Source: Mya arenaria (Eukaryota > Mollusca > Bivalvia > Myida > Myidae). From it: a stretch of 64,000 nucleotides of DNA. This document shows, piece by piece, positions 1 through 12,149 of this stretch (its first letter is position 1; the number at the start of each line of letters is the position of its first letter). The stretch spans positions 44,799,417 to 44,863,416 of the forward strand of contig NC_069133.1 of assembly GCF_026914265.1 (NCBI RefSeq), given 5' to 3'. The notes beneath the pieces are model-generated. The model worked only from the letters and a program-made list of their open reading frames with translations. It had not been told where the DNA came from and did not search any database. Made by a program: the position numbers and the translations under genes.

Positions 1-1030
1 TAATAATAAATGTGCTTATATTTAATTAATATCATTTAAAATTAACTTAAAATATGTTCATTACACTAATATATTTACATCACTTAAATTATTCGTAAAA
101 CCTTTTTCACTTCTCAATTCATGAGCCTTTCCTACCAGTTTATTACAAGCCACATGCACAATTATTCATTATGATGCCACTCCAATGAGCAATATTTTAT
201 ATAAAAGTATTATATATTAATAGACACAAATATGAAATAAACCTTTTCTGCTACAGGTGTTTGGTTAAGGAAATCTTGGGAAAGAATGCTGGTGCCTTTT
301 AGCATTTTCACTGTAAGATTTCAAAAACCAACAGAAAATGCCTTTTCAGTTTTTGTGTATTTCTTAAAATATAAATTTGATTTATTTGAAGAACATTTCA
401 GAAAATAAATTAAAATATTGATTTAATAATGAAGAATTGAAAATTATGTCAAAATTTTTTAATCAATAAATGATCAGCTCATAAAGTATGAAGTGAAAAG
501 ATTTCTGTCAAGGTAGACCGTTTTTTTCTTTTAAAATAACAACATTGATCCAACATTTATCCAAATAGTGCATATCATTTAATTTTCTGAATAATTTAAG
601 ATGCATGATAGATTATTTTTACTTAATTTGAACAAATTTTAATACATAGGAGCAAGCAAAATAATACATATCTTTGTTGATGATGTTGTCGATAGCATCT
701 GGTGCGAACAAGACTGCCAATGTAGCCCCATCACAACCATCATCATCACCGTCATCATGACAACCACCACCACTACCATCATCATGCCAATGTAAGTCCA
801 TACCACCAATCTAAATAAAACAGGTTAGGTACAAAGGCAAAGACATTTAAAGAACATCAAAGGTAAGCTTAAGGACTTATTGAAAAATGAGTGCCAGGGA
901 CCATCATCCTCATCACATGACCACAACAACAAACCACCACCGACACCAGCACCACCATCATCATCTTAATCATCATCATCATCACCACCATCATTATCAT
1001 TGTCTTAATGCAATATCATAATCACAATCC
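1..1030. other. AT-rich stretch with CAT/ATC microsatellites
   Basis: No gene is supported here. The sequence is AT-rich. It contains imperfect CAT/ATC trinucleotide runs at about 716-800 and 895-1015 which, read as protein, give only His/Asp/Met strings. The open frames over these runs are microsatellite artefacts. Confidence 0.7.
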
Positions 1031-1059
1031 ATTACATACTCAATGTATTGACTTTGTTC

Positions 1060-3970
1060 ACCTGGTCAAGTTCAGCTATGAAGCCATTGCATCTTAAATG
1101 CGTGGACACCCATAGCCAACTCCACTGCATAAGGCATCTCTTCTGGTTGGACACTTCCAGTACTGCAGTAGCTGAAAAATGAAACAGCTGCAGTCTCTTC
1201 TTACAGTTAAGAGTTTATTCAAAATCAAAACAAGTATCATAATATAATTATATAGCCTGGAATTCACATTACTGGGTTTTCCCATGCCGGTACAAATAAA
1301 AGGTGAATTTTGAGCTTTTGAAATTCATGTAACAGTCCAATGACTCCATTGTTTTCGAAGTAACGTTTGTATATTAAAACGGTATAATTTTGTTTGTACT
1401 TGAGGATTAGCTTGGGAAAACCAGAATATCTATAATTCCGGGAATAATCTATTAAACAAACAAATATAAAACATTTGAATAAAAGTTAGTTATTGACTAA
1501 AATTGTTATGTATGTTCTTGAAACAAATATAGTTATATTATTTAAATTATTTTTTGTATTGTTTTGCATTTTATATTCATAAGCCTTTCCTTATGTGCCC
1601 TTTTACATTTCCGCTGTAATTCTTGAAAGAAGAAAATTTGAATTGTTGATTTGTTTTCACTTAAAATTCATTGATTTAAAAATAAACATTGATCAGTTAA
1701 TCATTAGTTTTAATTCATAAATGATAGCCTCATGCAAATGTAAGTGGCATATTAGGAGAAAAATGTTTTAAGATTTTATCGGTATATCTTTTGCCATATC
1801 TTAAAAGGCAAAACAGACTTTTTGAACTTCAAAGAAGTATTATCTATACCATGTTAACTCATAGATGTTAAGTTTTATACACTAAGATGACCTGAAGCAG
1901 TCCAGCTATCAAGCCAGTCATCATCGAGTTGTCGCCCATAACCAACTCCATCGCATGTTTCATCACTTCAGGTGGACAGTTGGACACTTCCGGTACAGTG
2001 GACACTGTAACATTGAATTGATGCAGTCACTTACAAGTATCAAAATTAAACAAATATTAAACATGATAATGTCTTGAATGAATATTAAGTTATGGTCAAG
2101 TGCCATCATCATCAACATTAAAATCACCATCAATATCAACATCATCATCATTGTCATTATCATCACCCTCCTCATCATCATCGATCATCATTGCAATCAC
2201 CATCATCATCATCATAATATGCCAGACCATCATCACCATCAAGGGCTTTTTCTGCCCATTTTGGGAAAAAGAAGCCTAGACAATTTGGGAAAAATTGCGT
2301 TGCGAAATATGCCCAAATTGGGAAATTTTACAGTTAAAAGAACAAGCTTATCAGTCTCCTGCAAATGAGGAAATTATCAAATATTAGTTTCTTTACCCTT
2401 TCAATAGACATAAAAAGGCTGATATATCAATCCTTGGGGTGCAAATATCTATTGCAATAAATCATGACTAAATCATGATAATATTTCATACTGATCTCTG
2501 AATCTGATGAAAATCAACAATTTTTGAATTCAATTTTAATCCTTAAAACTTAACATCACAAAATTTATTAGGATGTTAAATGAACCAGTACAGGTAAAAA
2601 AACTTTCATAAAATATATTTTCTTTTTTTTTGCTTTTGATTGGCATTTTTTTCTGAAGATTGAGAAAAATATCATATATTTTGCTTTGGGAATGGGTTTG
2701 ATATACCTGTGGGTATTATAAAAAAGGCCTGCCATCCATTACATACTTAATCCTTGTACAGTGACTAACCATTTTTCTCATTACTACTAGCATTAACTAT
2801 ATATTTACCAAAAGGTGCTAAGTTTAATACACTTTGATCACCCCGCGTCAATCCAGCTGTCAAGTTCTGTCATCAGTGAGTTGTCACCCATAACCAACAC
2901 CATTGCATGTGTCATCACTTCAGGTGGACAGTTGGACACTTCCAGTACAGTGGAAACTGAAAGATTGAACTGATGCAGTCACTTATTTCAATAAAAGGTT
3001 TATATATAATTAAAACAAGTGGCATAAATTTAAACAAATCTTAAACATCAGTATTAATTAACTAATATGTTTCAAAATTAAAAAAAAAAACTATAACAAG
3101 AACCACCTTTGCATACTCCAAATTTATATAGACACATAACTTTTACCACAGGCACAGGTACTTGACACAAACTTTTTTAATTTTCTATATGGGCTATATA
3201 CTATAATAAGATATCTAAATATACATATATAGGCCGATTTTGTAAAATATTTGATTATGTGACTAGCGCCTGTGACTTTTACGACACTTTTCACATAAAA
3301 ACGCAAGTCGCGGAAATATGTGACAAAAATTCACAAATTCTAACCAAACTTGAACTAAACGTTCAAGATAATTGCAAATACATAAAACAAGAAAAGAAAA
3401 ATTATACAGACCATCCAGAATTGTAAAACTTTTAAATCGTACAACACTTCAAAAATTGTGGACAGAAGTGCCTTTTCAAGAATGGCAGTAAAAAAAACTT
3501 CAAGGGAAACATTCGGAACTCCTCAGCTATCCTACATCGTTTTCAATGGAAAATGCCCGAGATGTTCCGAATGATGGGAGGCGGCCAACAATTTTTAATA
3601 TCATACGGTGTAAAAACTTGCCCCCTAAACGATTTTTGTATCAAGATTTTGGACAGATGTTTCAGCTGAACTAGTTTTACTGAAATATATGAGCGCATAC
3701 CAACAACTCCACGTAGAAAAGTTAGAAACGAAGTAGTTTTAATCACATTTAATAACTTTAACAAAGTTCTGAACAATCGGCCCATTGTTGAATCATTTCT
3801 TTCATTTAAAAAGCTCACCTAAATTATCTACCATTGCGCCATCACTGACGTGTAACTTATTACGTCTCTTTAGCCAACTCCATTTGAAAGGTTTCACTTT
3901 CGGTTGGATGGAGCGACACTTCCGGTACCATTGGCGCTGAAACATTGAACCAATGTTTGTTCTAAATGGC
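1060..3970 (-). repeat. ~0.9 kb tandem unit carrying an exon-like module, about four copies
   Basis: Four blocks on the minus strand, at about 1060-1180, 1890-2010, 2845-2965 and 3815-3940, share the same order of sequence. Each has a TTTCAG/TTACAG-type acceptor followed by a block that in copies 2 and 3 reads VxEVSNCPPEVMxHAM and then LVMGDNSxM. Flanking DNA repeats too, for example the TATACACT-containing segments near 1875 and 2826. Spacing is about 830-980 bp. Copy 1 has a small frameshift after VLEVSN and later stops. Copy 4 is the most diverged and has in-frame stops in this frame. I do not recognise the protein family. The best reading is an exon duplicated with its introns, either in a gene running off the left edge or as a relic. 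A CAT/ATC run at about 2100-2240 sits between copies 2 and 3. Confidence 0.5.
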
Positions 3971-3999
3971 CGATTTAGAGTTTATATGAATAACACTTA

Positions 4000-5276
4000 C
4001 TATATATCGCTATAACATCATTAATCAAAAATATGTTTAAGGTAATTTAAAGTGGTAACAAAAGTTGAATAATAAATATATATTCATTCAACATTGCATT
4101 CTTTCTATTGGTTTCCACTGCCTTTTCTACCGTTAATTAATTAGTGAACCATATTCTAAATATAATCATTTATATCATTGAAAGGAATGTTTTGCAACAA
4201 TTTGAATTATTATATGTACCTCTATACGCAATAATGAAACAAATATATATTTATATACATATATATTCGAGTTCGGTTAAAAAAATATTGTCAGAAGCAG
4301 AAAATGAATTGTCGTGTAATTCAAGCTGATCTGAATCTGAATAGTACCTAAAGCTTTCAAATTTGACCATTATATTATGATGCACTAGAATTAGAAAATA
4401 AAGAAAGAAGTAGGTAGAAATATATAGAGAGAAAATATTCACAGTCGTGGATAATTGCTATAGATAATGAGTGAGAAAAAGAAAAACAGCTGTGATACCA
4501 TATTGAGACTGGACGATTGGCCTCTCCGGCTTGCATGGCGCTGCCAGGGACGAGTACCCGCCGGCACAGCTCAAGACTTTAGGAGGATCCCTAAACCGTA
4601 GAAGATCGTCATTAGAAGGGCTGGTTAGGGAACTCCCATCTTGAAAAATACCAAGGTGGGAGCCTAATCCACTGTGGTTGGTTGTCCGTTCCGCCGCTTC
4701 TCGAGACTGTTACATCAGTAAAATTGTGGTGCATTTTGAGTTGGTGAGTGGCAATTTGATCCTGATGGACTTTGGTGTTCCCCGCAGTTTCTTTCATCAA
4801 GTATTTCACGCATCTGTAGAGAAGTGGCTGACTGAATAACGAACAGTTAGCGTTGGGCCATCACGAAATTGGTGTCCTGGTTCCTCTGGTATGGGTTCCA
4901 CAATATTCTAGACCATATCTTACCATGGTGATTCTGACAAAAGAAACATCAACTTCGTCAAAAAGCTTTATTCAGACAGAGCATCACTAGTTTCAGATAA
5001 CAACATGGGAACCTTGCAAAGAAATAAAAAGTTATTCTTCTTACCTCCCCCATTGACGAAAGAGATAGTTTGCACACGCACAAAATTTAACTTTAAGAGA
5101 TCTCATGATAAAGGTAACAAACTTGTGGAAATTTTGCTTTTTGCTGTTTGACAACATTTCAAAGCAAAAAAAATAATTACGTAACATCAGTAGAAACCGT
5201 TCGGGATATTCGAACAAAACATTAAGATTATCAGCAAACAAAGTGCATGTAAAACACCCAGTGACACACAACATAC
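4000..5276. other. Unassigned intergenic stretch
   Basis: Mostly AT-rich with no recognisable gene. A block at about 4520-4750 has clearly higher GC than its surroundings. On the minus strand part of it is open and reads SGGTDNQPQWIRLPPWYFSR, followed by a stop. I cannot assign it to a family. It may be a decayed gene fragment or part of an unclassified repeat. Confidence 0.4.
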
Positions 5277-5435
5277 CTGCAATTCCAAAGACAACCATTG
5301 CGAACCGTCCATCTTGTCTCGGATCCCGCCTTCAACTGACCAATGTACATGCAAGGCTGACCACATAATTTATCGCTCCATGCATTCACACCTATATGAA
5401 CACATGTCCAGGGGCTAGAAGGCACATGGTTATTA
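5277..5435 (-). CDS. Weak candidate exon, cysteine-rich, unknown
   Basis: A 159-bp open block on the minus strand ends at a strong donor (CAG followed by GTATGT, intron starting at 5276) and begins after an AG preceded by an A-rich, pyrimidine-poor tract. The translation is Cys/Trp-rich (SPWTCVHIGVNAWSDKLCGQ, then further Cys residues), as in some extracellular modules. I do not recognise a domain. No partner exon could be joined with confidence, so this may be chance or a relic. Confidence 0.22.
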
Positions 5436-5439
5436 CTGT

Positions 5440-6087
5440 ATATTTTGTTTCGATACTTTAATTGAGGGTGTACACGCGCTGGGCCGGCACTGATTACATG
5501 AATTATACTGCTCTAGTGCGAGCTGTCCTAGCGGGGTGGAGTTGAAGTATGCATGTTTTATAATTAATACAGCATTACCTTTCTGTGTGCAATATTGCAT
5601 GTTTTATTAATTGAATCCTTATAGTTGCAGAGTGTAATGCACGTGGACCATTGGCAGGAAGATCTGTATTCTAGGTACCGCGTCGGCCACAATTGTAACG
5701 TACTCGATACCGATTTTAGGGATTTCTCAAGACCCAGGGGCGAGGGTAGACCAAATAAAACGTGCCGGTCTGTTCTGCTTGTAGGGTCAGGAACACGCTT
5801 TCCGGAAAAGTGTTTAATTTTAATACACCTGTTCAGAAACTATCTCAGCACACTCGTGTAAAACTGTTTACTGCTACCTTCACGACATTATTACTGTGTT
5901 CCCTCCCTTTTATTTGAATTTGCAAAATTTGCCAAAATTGTATGCAGACCTTCTCTAGTTTTAAGGCAGTTTTAAAGGTAAATAACATTGTTGTTTGATA
6001 TAAAAAAACAATACATTTTTGTTTATGCTTGTCACTCTTACCGATTTTACAGTGACTTGAAGTTGCCGCAGTACATGTACTTGCTAA
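5440..6087. other. No gene seen
   Basis: A short open frame at 5625-5861 on the plus strand follows a TTGCAG that could be an acceptor and contains an AATAAA at about 5754. Nothing in its translation is recognisable and it is not called as a gene. Confidence 0.5.
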
Positions 6088-6535
6088 TGCACCAGTCAAT
6101 TGTAACCACGGCCCCCCAGTAGCTACAATAATGAGCGATCAGTGATACCTTTTTATTATTTTGACATTTCATGTGTATCCCTGTCACGAGTCTGCCATAG
6201 TCTAAAAATCTTCAAAAGACTCATTGACATTTAGGTGGACTAGGTCCCCAGGTCCGGGAATAGCCGGGACTTTGACTTTCGTTCCAGCCAACCCCGGGTA
6301 AAATCCTCGCCTTGCCGCTTGCGGGTACGAACTGATGGTTAAACCCCAGCCAAATGCCCCCTCACCCCAGAGACTCTATATAAGGCCCAATCTCCGCTAA
6401 ATTTGGCGCTATGACAAAACCACCGCAGTCACCCGGCCCTGCGGGGGCACCTGAAAAGTAAAAACACAGACCTTTTCTCCAGCTATCCGGTATACCCCCG
6501 GACCTGGGGGGCTGTGGTTACAATTGACTGGTGCA
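6088..6535. mobile_element. TIR element (PIF/Harbinger-like MITE) with an interrupted left end
   Basis: Terminal inverted repeats of about 31 bp with one mismatch begin TGCACCAGTCAATTGTAACC at 6088 and end with the complement at 6535. The element is flanked on both sides by TAA (6085-6087 and 6536-6538), which fits the 3-bp TWA target duplication of PIF/Harbinger elements. The 448-bp body is much more GC-rich than its surroundings and has no coding capacity. The right TIR continues inward into CCAGGTCCGG (minus-strand reading). On the left the matching CCAGGTCCGG occurs only at about 6250, after roughly 130 bp of AT-rich sequence, so the left end looks interrupted by a secondary insertion. 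Confidence 0.75.
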
Positions 6536-6539
6536 TAAA

Positions 6540-7195
6540 GATCATCTACAGTATCGTGAAATGTGATTTTGGGGTTACCAGTAAGATGTTAAATAAATTG
6601 AAACAAACTTAATTGGTGGATTCTGGAGTTTGCCATTAACCAAACACAAGCTGAAAAGGAACCAGATTAAAAGTGTATAACATCACAAACCTTTAACCAT
6701 GATAACATATATTTAAAGAATGTCTTACAATGAGAAAGGTGATTATTTTGTTCAAGTGTTAAGTTTATCAATGAAAGTGAGAAGTGTTAAACTTTCAATG
6801 ATAATGAGACTTGCTTATACATTTGCCATATATGTCATAAATAATTTAACATTCAAATATCAGAATAACTGTAACTTATAATCTGTAAATACAATTGGAT
6901 ATCAAATGAATAGAAATATTGTTGACAGTGTTTTAAATGAACCAAAAATTAAAATACATATATATATGATATTTCCACAGTGGCAAAGTGTTTTTAACTG
7001 GTAACCTGGCGGGTTCCCTAGCAAATTGGCTGTTGTAATCCTGTCAGAAAAAAGGGTGTCTCGGGTCACCAGGTTACCGTGGTTACCGTTAGTGTCGCAC
7101 CCTGAGTAAATAATGTAACACTTGCATGTAAAACAATAGGAAAGCTTTATGATATGTATAGACCTCTATCAATGCTAATCTATATGAATTTCTAT
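6540..7195. other. No gene seen
   Basis: AT-rich sequence without a credible open frame. A small inverted pair based on GGTAACCTGG and CCAGGTTACC lies at about 7000-7075 and may be the ends of a very short MITE. Confidence 0.5.
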
Positions 7196-7199
7196 TTGC

Positions 7200-7386
7200 C
7201 TCTCACCTCTAGAGGTGACCTGGGTTTAATTCTCGGTCTAGGCCATAGGGATTGTAAAACAAGCTATTGCAACTCTTGTTGGCATGATGTTGTTCGAGAG
7301 TGTGGTCTTGTGCTGTTAGGGAAACCGGAGTACCCGGGGGGAAACCACTTGTCCGACTTGGTGACCACAAACCAAACACACAAGTG
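7200..7386 (+). mobile_element. tRNA-derived SINE fragment
   Basis: The segment has a B-box-like GGGTTTAATTCTC followed by a GC-rich body with GGAGTACCCGGGGG and CTTGTCCGACTTGGTGACC. A tRNA-like promoter half followed by an unrelated tail is typical of tRNA-derived SINEs. The A box is not clear, so the element is truncated or diverged. Confidence 0.45.
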
Positions 7387-7534
7387 AATAGAATTATCTA
7401 CATTTATGCCAAATTAATTTGATATATACAGCATATTTTTTTTCAGAATTTACATTAATTAGCCTAATATTGATTTGTTCTGGCATAGCACTTAACATAT
7501 AAGTTTTTTAAAATATGTGTGAGGTTAGAACAAC

Positions 7535-7820
7535 ACTGGGCCCGGGAGCTGTCCCCATATCTCAAGAACAGATAGAGATAGTTCAATTCTGTTTTCCGAT
7601 TTGAGTTCAGTATCCCAAATATTCTCGCAAATATCACATTTGATACGTATAACAGCATAAATAAGAAATACTGTACCTTTAGCGTTGGGGTTTGGTTCTC
7701 GGGAATAGTGCCTCTGAGAAGAAATCCCTAATCCTGACCCCTATTTATGTTTTTTTTTCAGGAATGTGTTGTTTTAATATAGTTCTCGCTACTACTTTTG
7801 AAACATGACCACTACAAAAC
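7535..7820. repeat. Dispersed repeat, copy A (partner at 10485-10770)
   Basis: This segment and 10485-10770 align in the same orientation. Both have GTCCCCATATCTCA, then an AGAGATA/CAATTCTGTTTT/GATTTGAGTT block, and both end near TTCTTG/TTCTCG...GAAACATG. They are diverged copies of one unclassified repeat. Confidence 0.6.
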
Positions 7821-7829
7821 TTCTTGAAT

Positions 7830-9475
7830 ATCAAAAAAAAATTGCCAGAAGCACTATTCCCATTTCATAACCCTAACTCTTATGGTAATATAAATTGATT
7901 TTTGCTTATGGACGGTCGAACAGGCATTGAAACCCATACTTTTTGTATACCATTGCCAAAAAAGCGTAAACACATAAACAAAAATTGCTCACTAACAGCA
8001 TTGCCTGGTGCTTGAGTATTAACGTACAGAAAAACATTTGTTTTATTTTTAACATGGTTAGACGAGGCATACTTTGGACTACAGACACACAAAATATAAA
8101 TACACTACCCGTTCGAAATCTTTCCAGGCGTACTTTGAATAATATAATTTTTAGTGTTTGAGGCGGAATATGTAAATGAGGTGGGACGGAATTCAAATTC
8201 CGGGTGGAATTTTAGGCTACGGGCGGATTTTCAGATTACGGGCGGAATTTCAGAAGTAGACGAAATATCAGTCCATAAAGTTCCATCTTTTGGAAAATAC
8301 ACACAACACATACTTTTAACTATAACGTTAGTCACGCAAGTTCAAATGTTTCTTAATAAAACATTCTAGTAATCCGTTGTTAATGACGTTGTTAATGACA
8401 GCACGAAAGCGTGCATGTATGTCTATCAGTAATGGTTTCCGTGTGGGCATCTTGAGAAACACATGACCGGAATAAATAAAGGTTAAGATTTGCAGAGGGA
8501 AATCTGACAAGATTGGGGCAAGATACGGTGAAGTATTATTAACAGCTGGATCTTGTACACCATTGATAGCCCTTGAGGCTTATCAGTGAGTCAAATATTG
8601 TAGCACAGTATTTACACGATGGCCACGAATTGAGTGGAAGTTAATTATTTATAGCCGACTGGGCCGAGGTTAGCTCAATTGCTATAAGTGATTTATGTTG
8701 TAATATCCCAACAGGTGTCATAAGTAACATTTAAAGTGGACTTTAAAGTTCATAAAAATGAGTGTAAATCTATATCATGGGGTCATGTTTTTTTTCTTCA
8801 TGTTTTTGACTTCCCTTTGTCATTTTATATTTTTGTTGCATCTTTTATTTTAATACAAGGAGTTATAATGCAGTGTACAGATAATAACATGGAAGATGTT
8901 TACCTTTTACCTCGCTATGTGACATGTAAATGATAAAGGGAACACAAACAATTCAATAATTTCTGATGACATTCAAATGATTTTGATTTGTTGGCTGATA
9001 ACATTAGGCTAAGTTCAAAATTACGCTCCACTTAAATGTTTAAGTAGGGTATTCCGCCCCATAGGTTGCATAGAAAAAACGAAGTACGAAATTCAGTGTC
9101 ACACAAATGTTTAAGTATATAAATACGCCCGTGATTTGTTTACGCCTGGCACTTCCAATAATTTTACGCCCAGAATCTACAAGAAACATGAATTGATATC
9201 GGGCGGAAAAATGATCCCGTCCATACTCCAGGCGGAATTCACTGATTCCGTGCCAATTCCGCCTCGATTCCGCCCGGAATCCGCCCCTTTATTTCATACG
9301 GGTAAGACCATAAATAAAGAAACAAGAAGGAATTAAAACAGGATGCTACTATAACTACATATAAAACAATGACAAAATGCCACTAAGTATGTACACTTTG
9401 GGGTTCGCAGGGAACTTCCAAATGTTTGTTTATTGCATGAATTTCTATACAGTCATCTTTTGCATAAAAACCTAT
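7830..9475. other. No confident gene; GC-rich CGGGCGGAAT blocks at both ends
   Basis: Two unusual blocks rich in CGGGCGGAAT-type words lie at about 8160-8255 and, in the opposite sense (ATTCCGCCCG), at about 9195-9290. They may be the ends of a transposon about 1.1 kb long. No transposase is readable between them and no target duplication was found. Confidence 0.35.
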
Positions 9476-9480
9476 ACATA

Positions 9481-10239
9481 CAGTCGAAACTCTTTGGCTC
9501 GATATCTCATGGCTCGATATCCTCGTTGGCTCGAACCAGATTAAAAGGACCGATTTATTTTTACTCTTTGTTCATATAAAATTCCATCGGATGGCTCGAT
9601 ATCTTGAGGGTCGATATTTCTCCACGCTCGAAGTCATTTTCGCGGTCCCAAGTATGAATTTCACACTTTGTTTTGTTTGCTTGGGTCGATGTCATTTTTG
9701 CGGGTTCAGTTAAGAATCTCACACCTGGGTTTGTTTGTTTGGCTTCATTTAGCAGAAGGCGCTAATCGATTAAAATTGCTTGACTGGTATTATAATTATT
9801 ATCAAATTTAAATGGTTTAACAGTTTGAATTAACTTGCCGTCACTTTAAGTTCTGTTTCTAATTGTTATCCATCTATAAATTTCTATGCATTTTGGTTTA
9901 ACTTATAAGCTATGATTGTGTTACCCACTGTTTAAAATTGCTTGTTTGTTGTTATCGCATAAATGTATTTTTATAATAAATAAAAAAAAAATCATATGAT
10001 ATTTTCTAAGTATTTTCTGAGCATGTTACGTACTTAACGATGTGTAACTATGTCCAATAAATACTCTTCTCTTGCGGAGATAGCATAGGCTGCGTAGCCA
10101 ATAACAAACGAGTTAAAGAAGACTTTTTGTAACGAATAAAAAAATATCATACTGTAAGCAATCCCGCTTGGCTCGATACTCTCGAGGCTTGAAGTATTTT
10201 GGCCGGTCCCTAGAATATCGAGCCATCGAGTTTCAACTG
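9481..10239. mobile_element. Tc1/mariner-pogo-like non-autonomous element
   Basis: Inverted ends CAGTCGAAACTC...GGCTCGATATC at 9481 and the complement ending ATCGAGTTTCAACTG at 10239 are each flanked by TA, the Tc1/mariner target duplication. The 759-bp element has GGCTCGATAT repeats inside its ends and an AT-rich core with no transposase. Related ends occur at 26968 (CAGTCGAAACTCGCTATGTC) and at 48214-48386. Confidence 0.7.
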
Positions 10240-10484
10240 TATGATTTGAGTTTTTGCAATATATTCGAGGTATTGTCTTCAAAAGTGTCTGTTTTTACAG
10301 GTGTAAGGGCCCGTGTTATCACTTAATTTAATCACCCTGAACATCATGTTTACCATATTGGAATATGTTTAATATGTAAAACTTAAGCGGAAGGGATTAC
10401 CCCAATTCGACATAAATTGATTGATAACCCCATTAACATATATACATATTGTATTTTTTATCTACTGGCCACCCACTGCCGGTA

Positions 10485-10770
10485 GCCTTGTAGCCGTCCC
10501 CATATCTCAGGAAAGGAAAGAGATATTTCAATTCTGTTTTCAGATTTGAGTTAAACGACCCCCAAACTTTTGCTTTTTTTTGAGATGTTTAACAGCATGA
10601 GATAAGCTCTTCTGTTAGAGTTGTAATGGGGAACATTTCCCGTCAGAAGAGAAACATTATGAATGACGCCTTTCTATGTATGTACCACTGATTTTTAAAG
10701 GTACCTGTTGTTTTATAACAGTTCTTGCCATGTCTGAAACATGGTGACTTAGAAGTGTAGCTTTTCAAGT
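10485..10770. repeat. Dispersed repeat, copy B (partner at 7535-7820)
   Basis: Same-orientation partner of the 7.5-7.8 kb repeat, sharing the CCCCATATCTCA and TTTCAATTCTGTTTT landmarks and the terminal GAAACATG. No coding capacity. Confidence 0.6.
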
Positions 10771-10893
10771 GTGTATGTAACATTATCTTACAGTTAATGA
10801 TTTTGCAAAGGGAAATAAACGTTGCAGTGAGTTTGGTCTGTTGAATATGGTAAAGTGCTTGTTCTGAGAAGTTTTCCATAACATTCCAAGTTC

Positions 10894-11076
10894 ATGAATC
10901 TCGTTTGTCCGTTTTGTTCAAAAGCTGTCCCCAAAGACCTGAGGCAGCACTGTGTGAAGACCCATATGGTCATAAGTACACAGAAGAGCAGTCCAAGGTG
11001 GGGTATACACGTTGGAAAACGTCTCAATATCCACACGCCACCAAGAACGGACAAGTGTATTATACATGCCTGGTAG
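10894..11076 (+). CDS. Weak candidate: short C2H2-like zinc-finger ORF
   Basis: A 60-codon ATG frame begins MNLVCPFCSKAVPKDLRQHC and continues VKTHM, giving a C-x2-C ... H-x4-H pattern like a single zinc finger. Sequence after the finger is not domain-like, and a possible donor (AAG followed by GTGGGG) lies near 11000. No flanking exon could be joined. It could be a transposon-related or gene-derived fragment. Confidence 0.25.
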   Translation: MNLVCPFCSKAVPKDLRQHCVKTHMVISTQKSSPRWGIHVGKRLNIHTPPRTDKCIIHAW

Positions 11077-11079
11077 AAA

Positions 11080-11510
11080 GGTGAAAATAGTTAATAAACA
11101 AACCCAACACCATTTCTTATTTTTGATAAAAATATGTATACAGTTTTCTGATTTCGTCTGTTATTCTTCATGCAATGGCATAAAAAGAAGTTTCTTTCAG
11201 CATTTTTCAGCAATTTGATGCTTTAAAAAATAAATAAGTAAAAAATACGAATTTTGCAAAACTACAAGGAAAACAACAATCATTGCTGAATGAGTATAGA
11301 TATAAAAAAATAAATTGTACTAAAAAGGAAAACATACTAAAGTTGGCTGAAAAGAAAAGTTTGACCCATAAAATCACACATAACAATAACAAAAACTTAA
11401 TCAAACAATTTTGTTGAAACTTGATATAATAACAGTCTGTAACTAGTGCATACTTTATATAACCGTAGCATATTTGACGCAATTTATCACGTGGTATACA
11501 CACACTGATA
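11080..11510. other. No gene seen
   Basis: Very AT-rich. The open frame on the minus strand translates to hydrophobic, Phe-rich low-complexity residues and is a composition artefact. Confidence 0.6.
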
Positions 11511-11514
11511 ATGC

Positions 11515-11892
11515 ATGGGAAAGATATTGGACGGTGTATATCAGACCAACCTAGATCCACGAGTCACATCCCGCATTGCAAGACCCCCCACCAGTTATCC
11601 CATTCCTTCTACCATTCTGAGTACTTCTCCTGTATCAGTTAAACTCTCTTGTTTTAGTTTCTGTCAAGGGGAAACTTCAATGTCGAGGATGAAGAGCCAA
11701 CCCACTGTTAGGGTTTTTACTAATTGCATGAATAAACAGGCACCTGAAATGTTCAATGTGTCCCCAATGAATAACAACTCTCATCCTAACCAAAGGTACC
11801 TTTCAATGATGGACTCCAATGATACAACTTCCACCAATGACCAATTTACAATGAATGCGCTACAACACCGACAATATGATGTAAATCCATAG
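11515..11892 (+). CDS. Weak candidate terminal exon, unknown Asn/Ser/Met-rich protein
   Basis: An open frame ends with TAG at 11890-11892. From about 11658, after a credible acceptor (TTGTTTTAG), it reads Ser/Asn/Thr/Met-rich sequence such as MNNNSHPNQRYLSMMDSN. Composition and codon use look more protein-like than the surroundings. No domain is recognised and no upstream exon was found. An unspliced frame would be open from at least 11515. Confidence 0.25.
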   Translation: MGKILDGVYQTNLDPRVTSRIARPPTSYPIPSTILSTSPVSVKLSCFSFCQGETSMSRMKSQPTVRVFTNCMNKQAPEMFNVSPMNNNSHPNQRYLSMMDSNDTTSTNDQFTMNALQHRQYDVNP

Positions 11893-11899
11893 TTTGCTT

Positions 11900-12143
11900 A
11901 TTTGGCTCGCAACTTGCCCTTTCACCTCACAACTTGCCCATTCATCTCGCAACTTGTCCATCCACCTCACAATTTGCCCATTCACCTCGCAACTTGCCTA
12001 TTCACCTCACAACTTGTCCCTCACAACATGCCCATTTACCTCACAACTTGCCCATTCACCTCACAACCTGCCCATCACAACTTGCCCATTCACCTCACAA
12101 CTTGCCCATTCACCTCACAACTTGCCCATTCACCTCACAAATT
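11900..12143 (+). repeat. 20-bp minisatellite, about 12 copies
   Basis: Tandem array of a 20-bp unit CTTGCCCATTCACCTCACAA with some shortened and variant copies. All three forward frames are open over most of it because the unit lacks stops, which explains the overlapping short frames there. Confidence 0.9.
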
Positions 12144-12149
12144 GATCTA

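Noticed and set aside
2078..2368. Ile/His-rich 96-codon frame
   Set aside because: Produced by the CAT/ATC microsatellite; no domain and no splice support.
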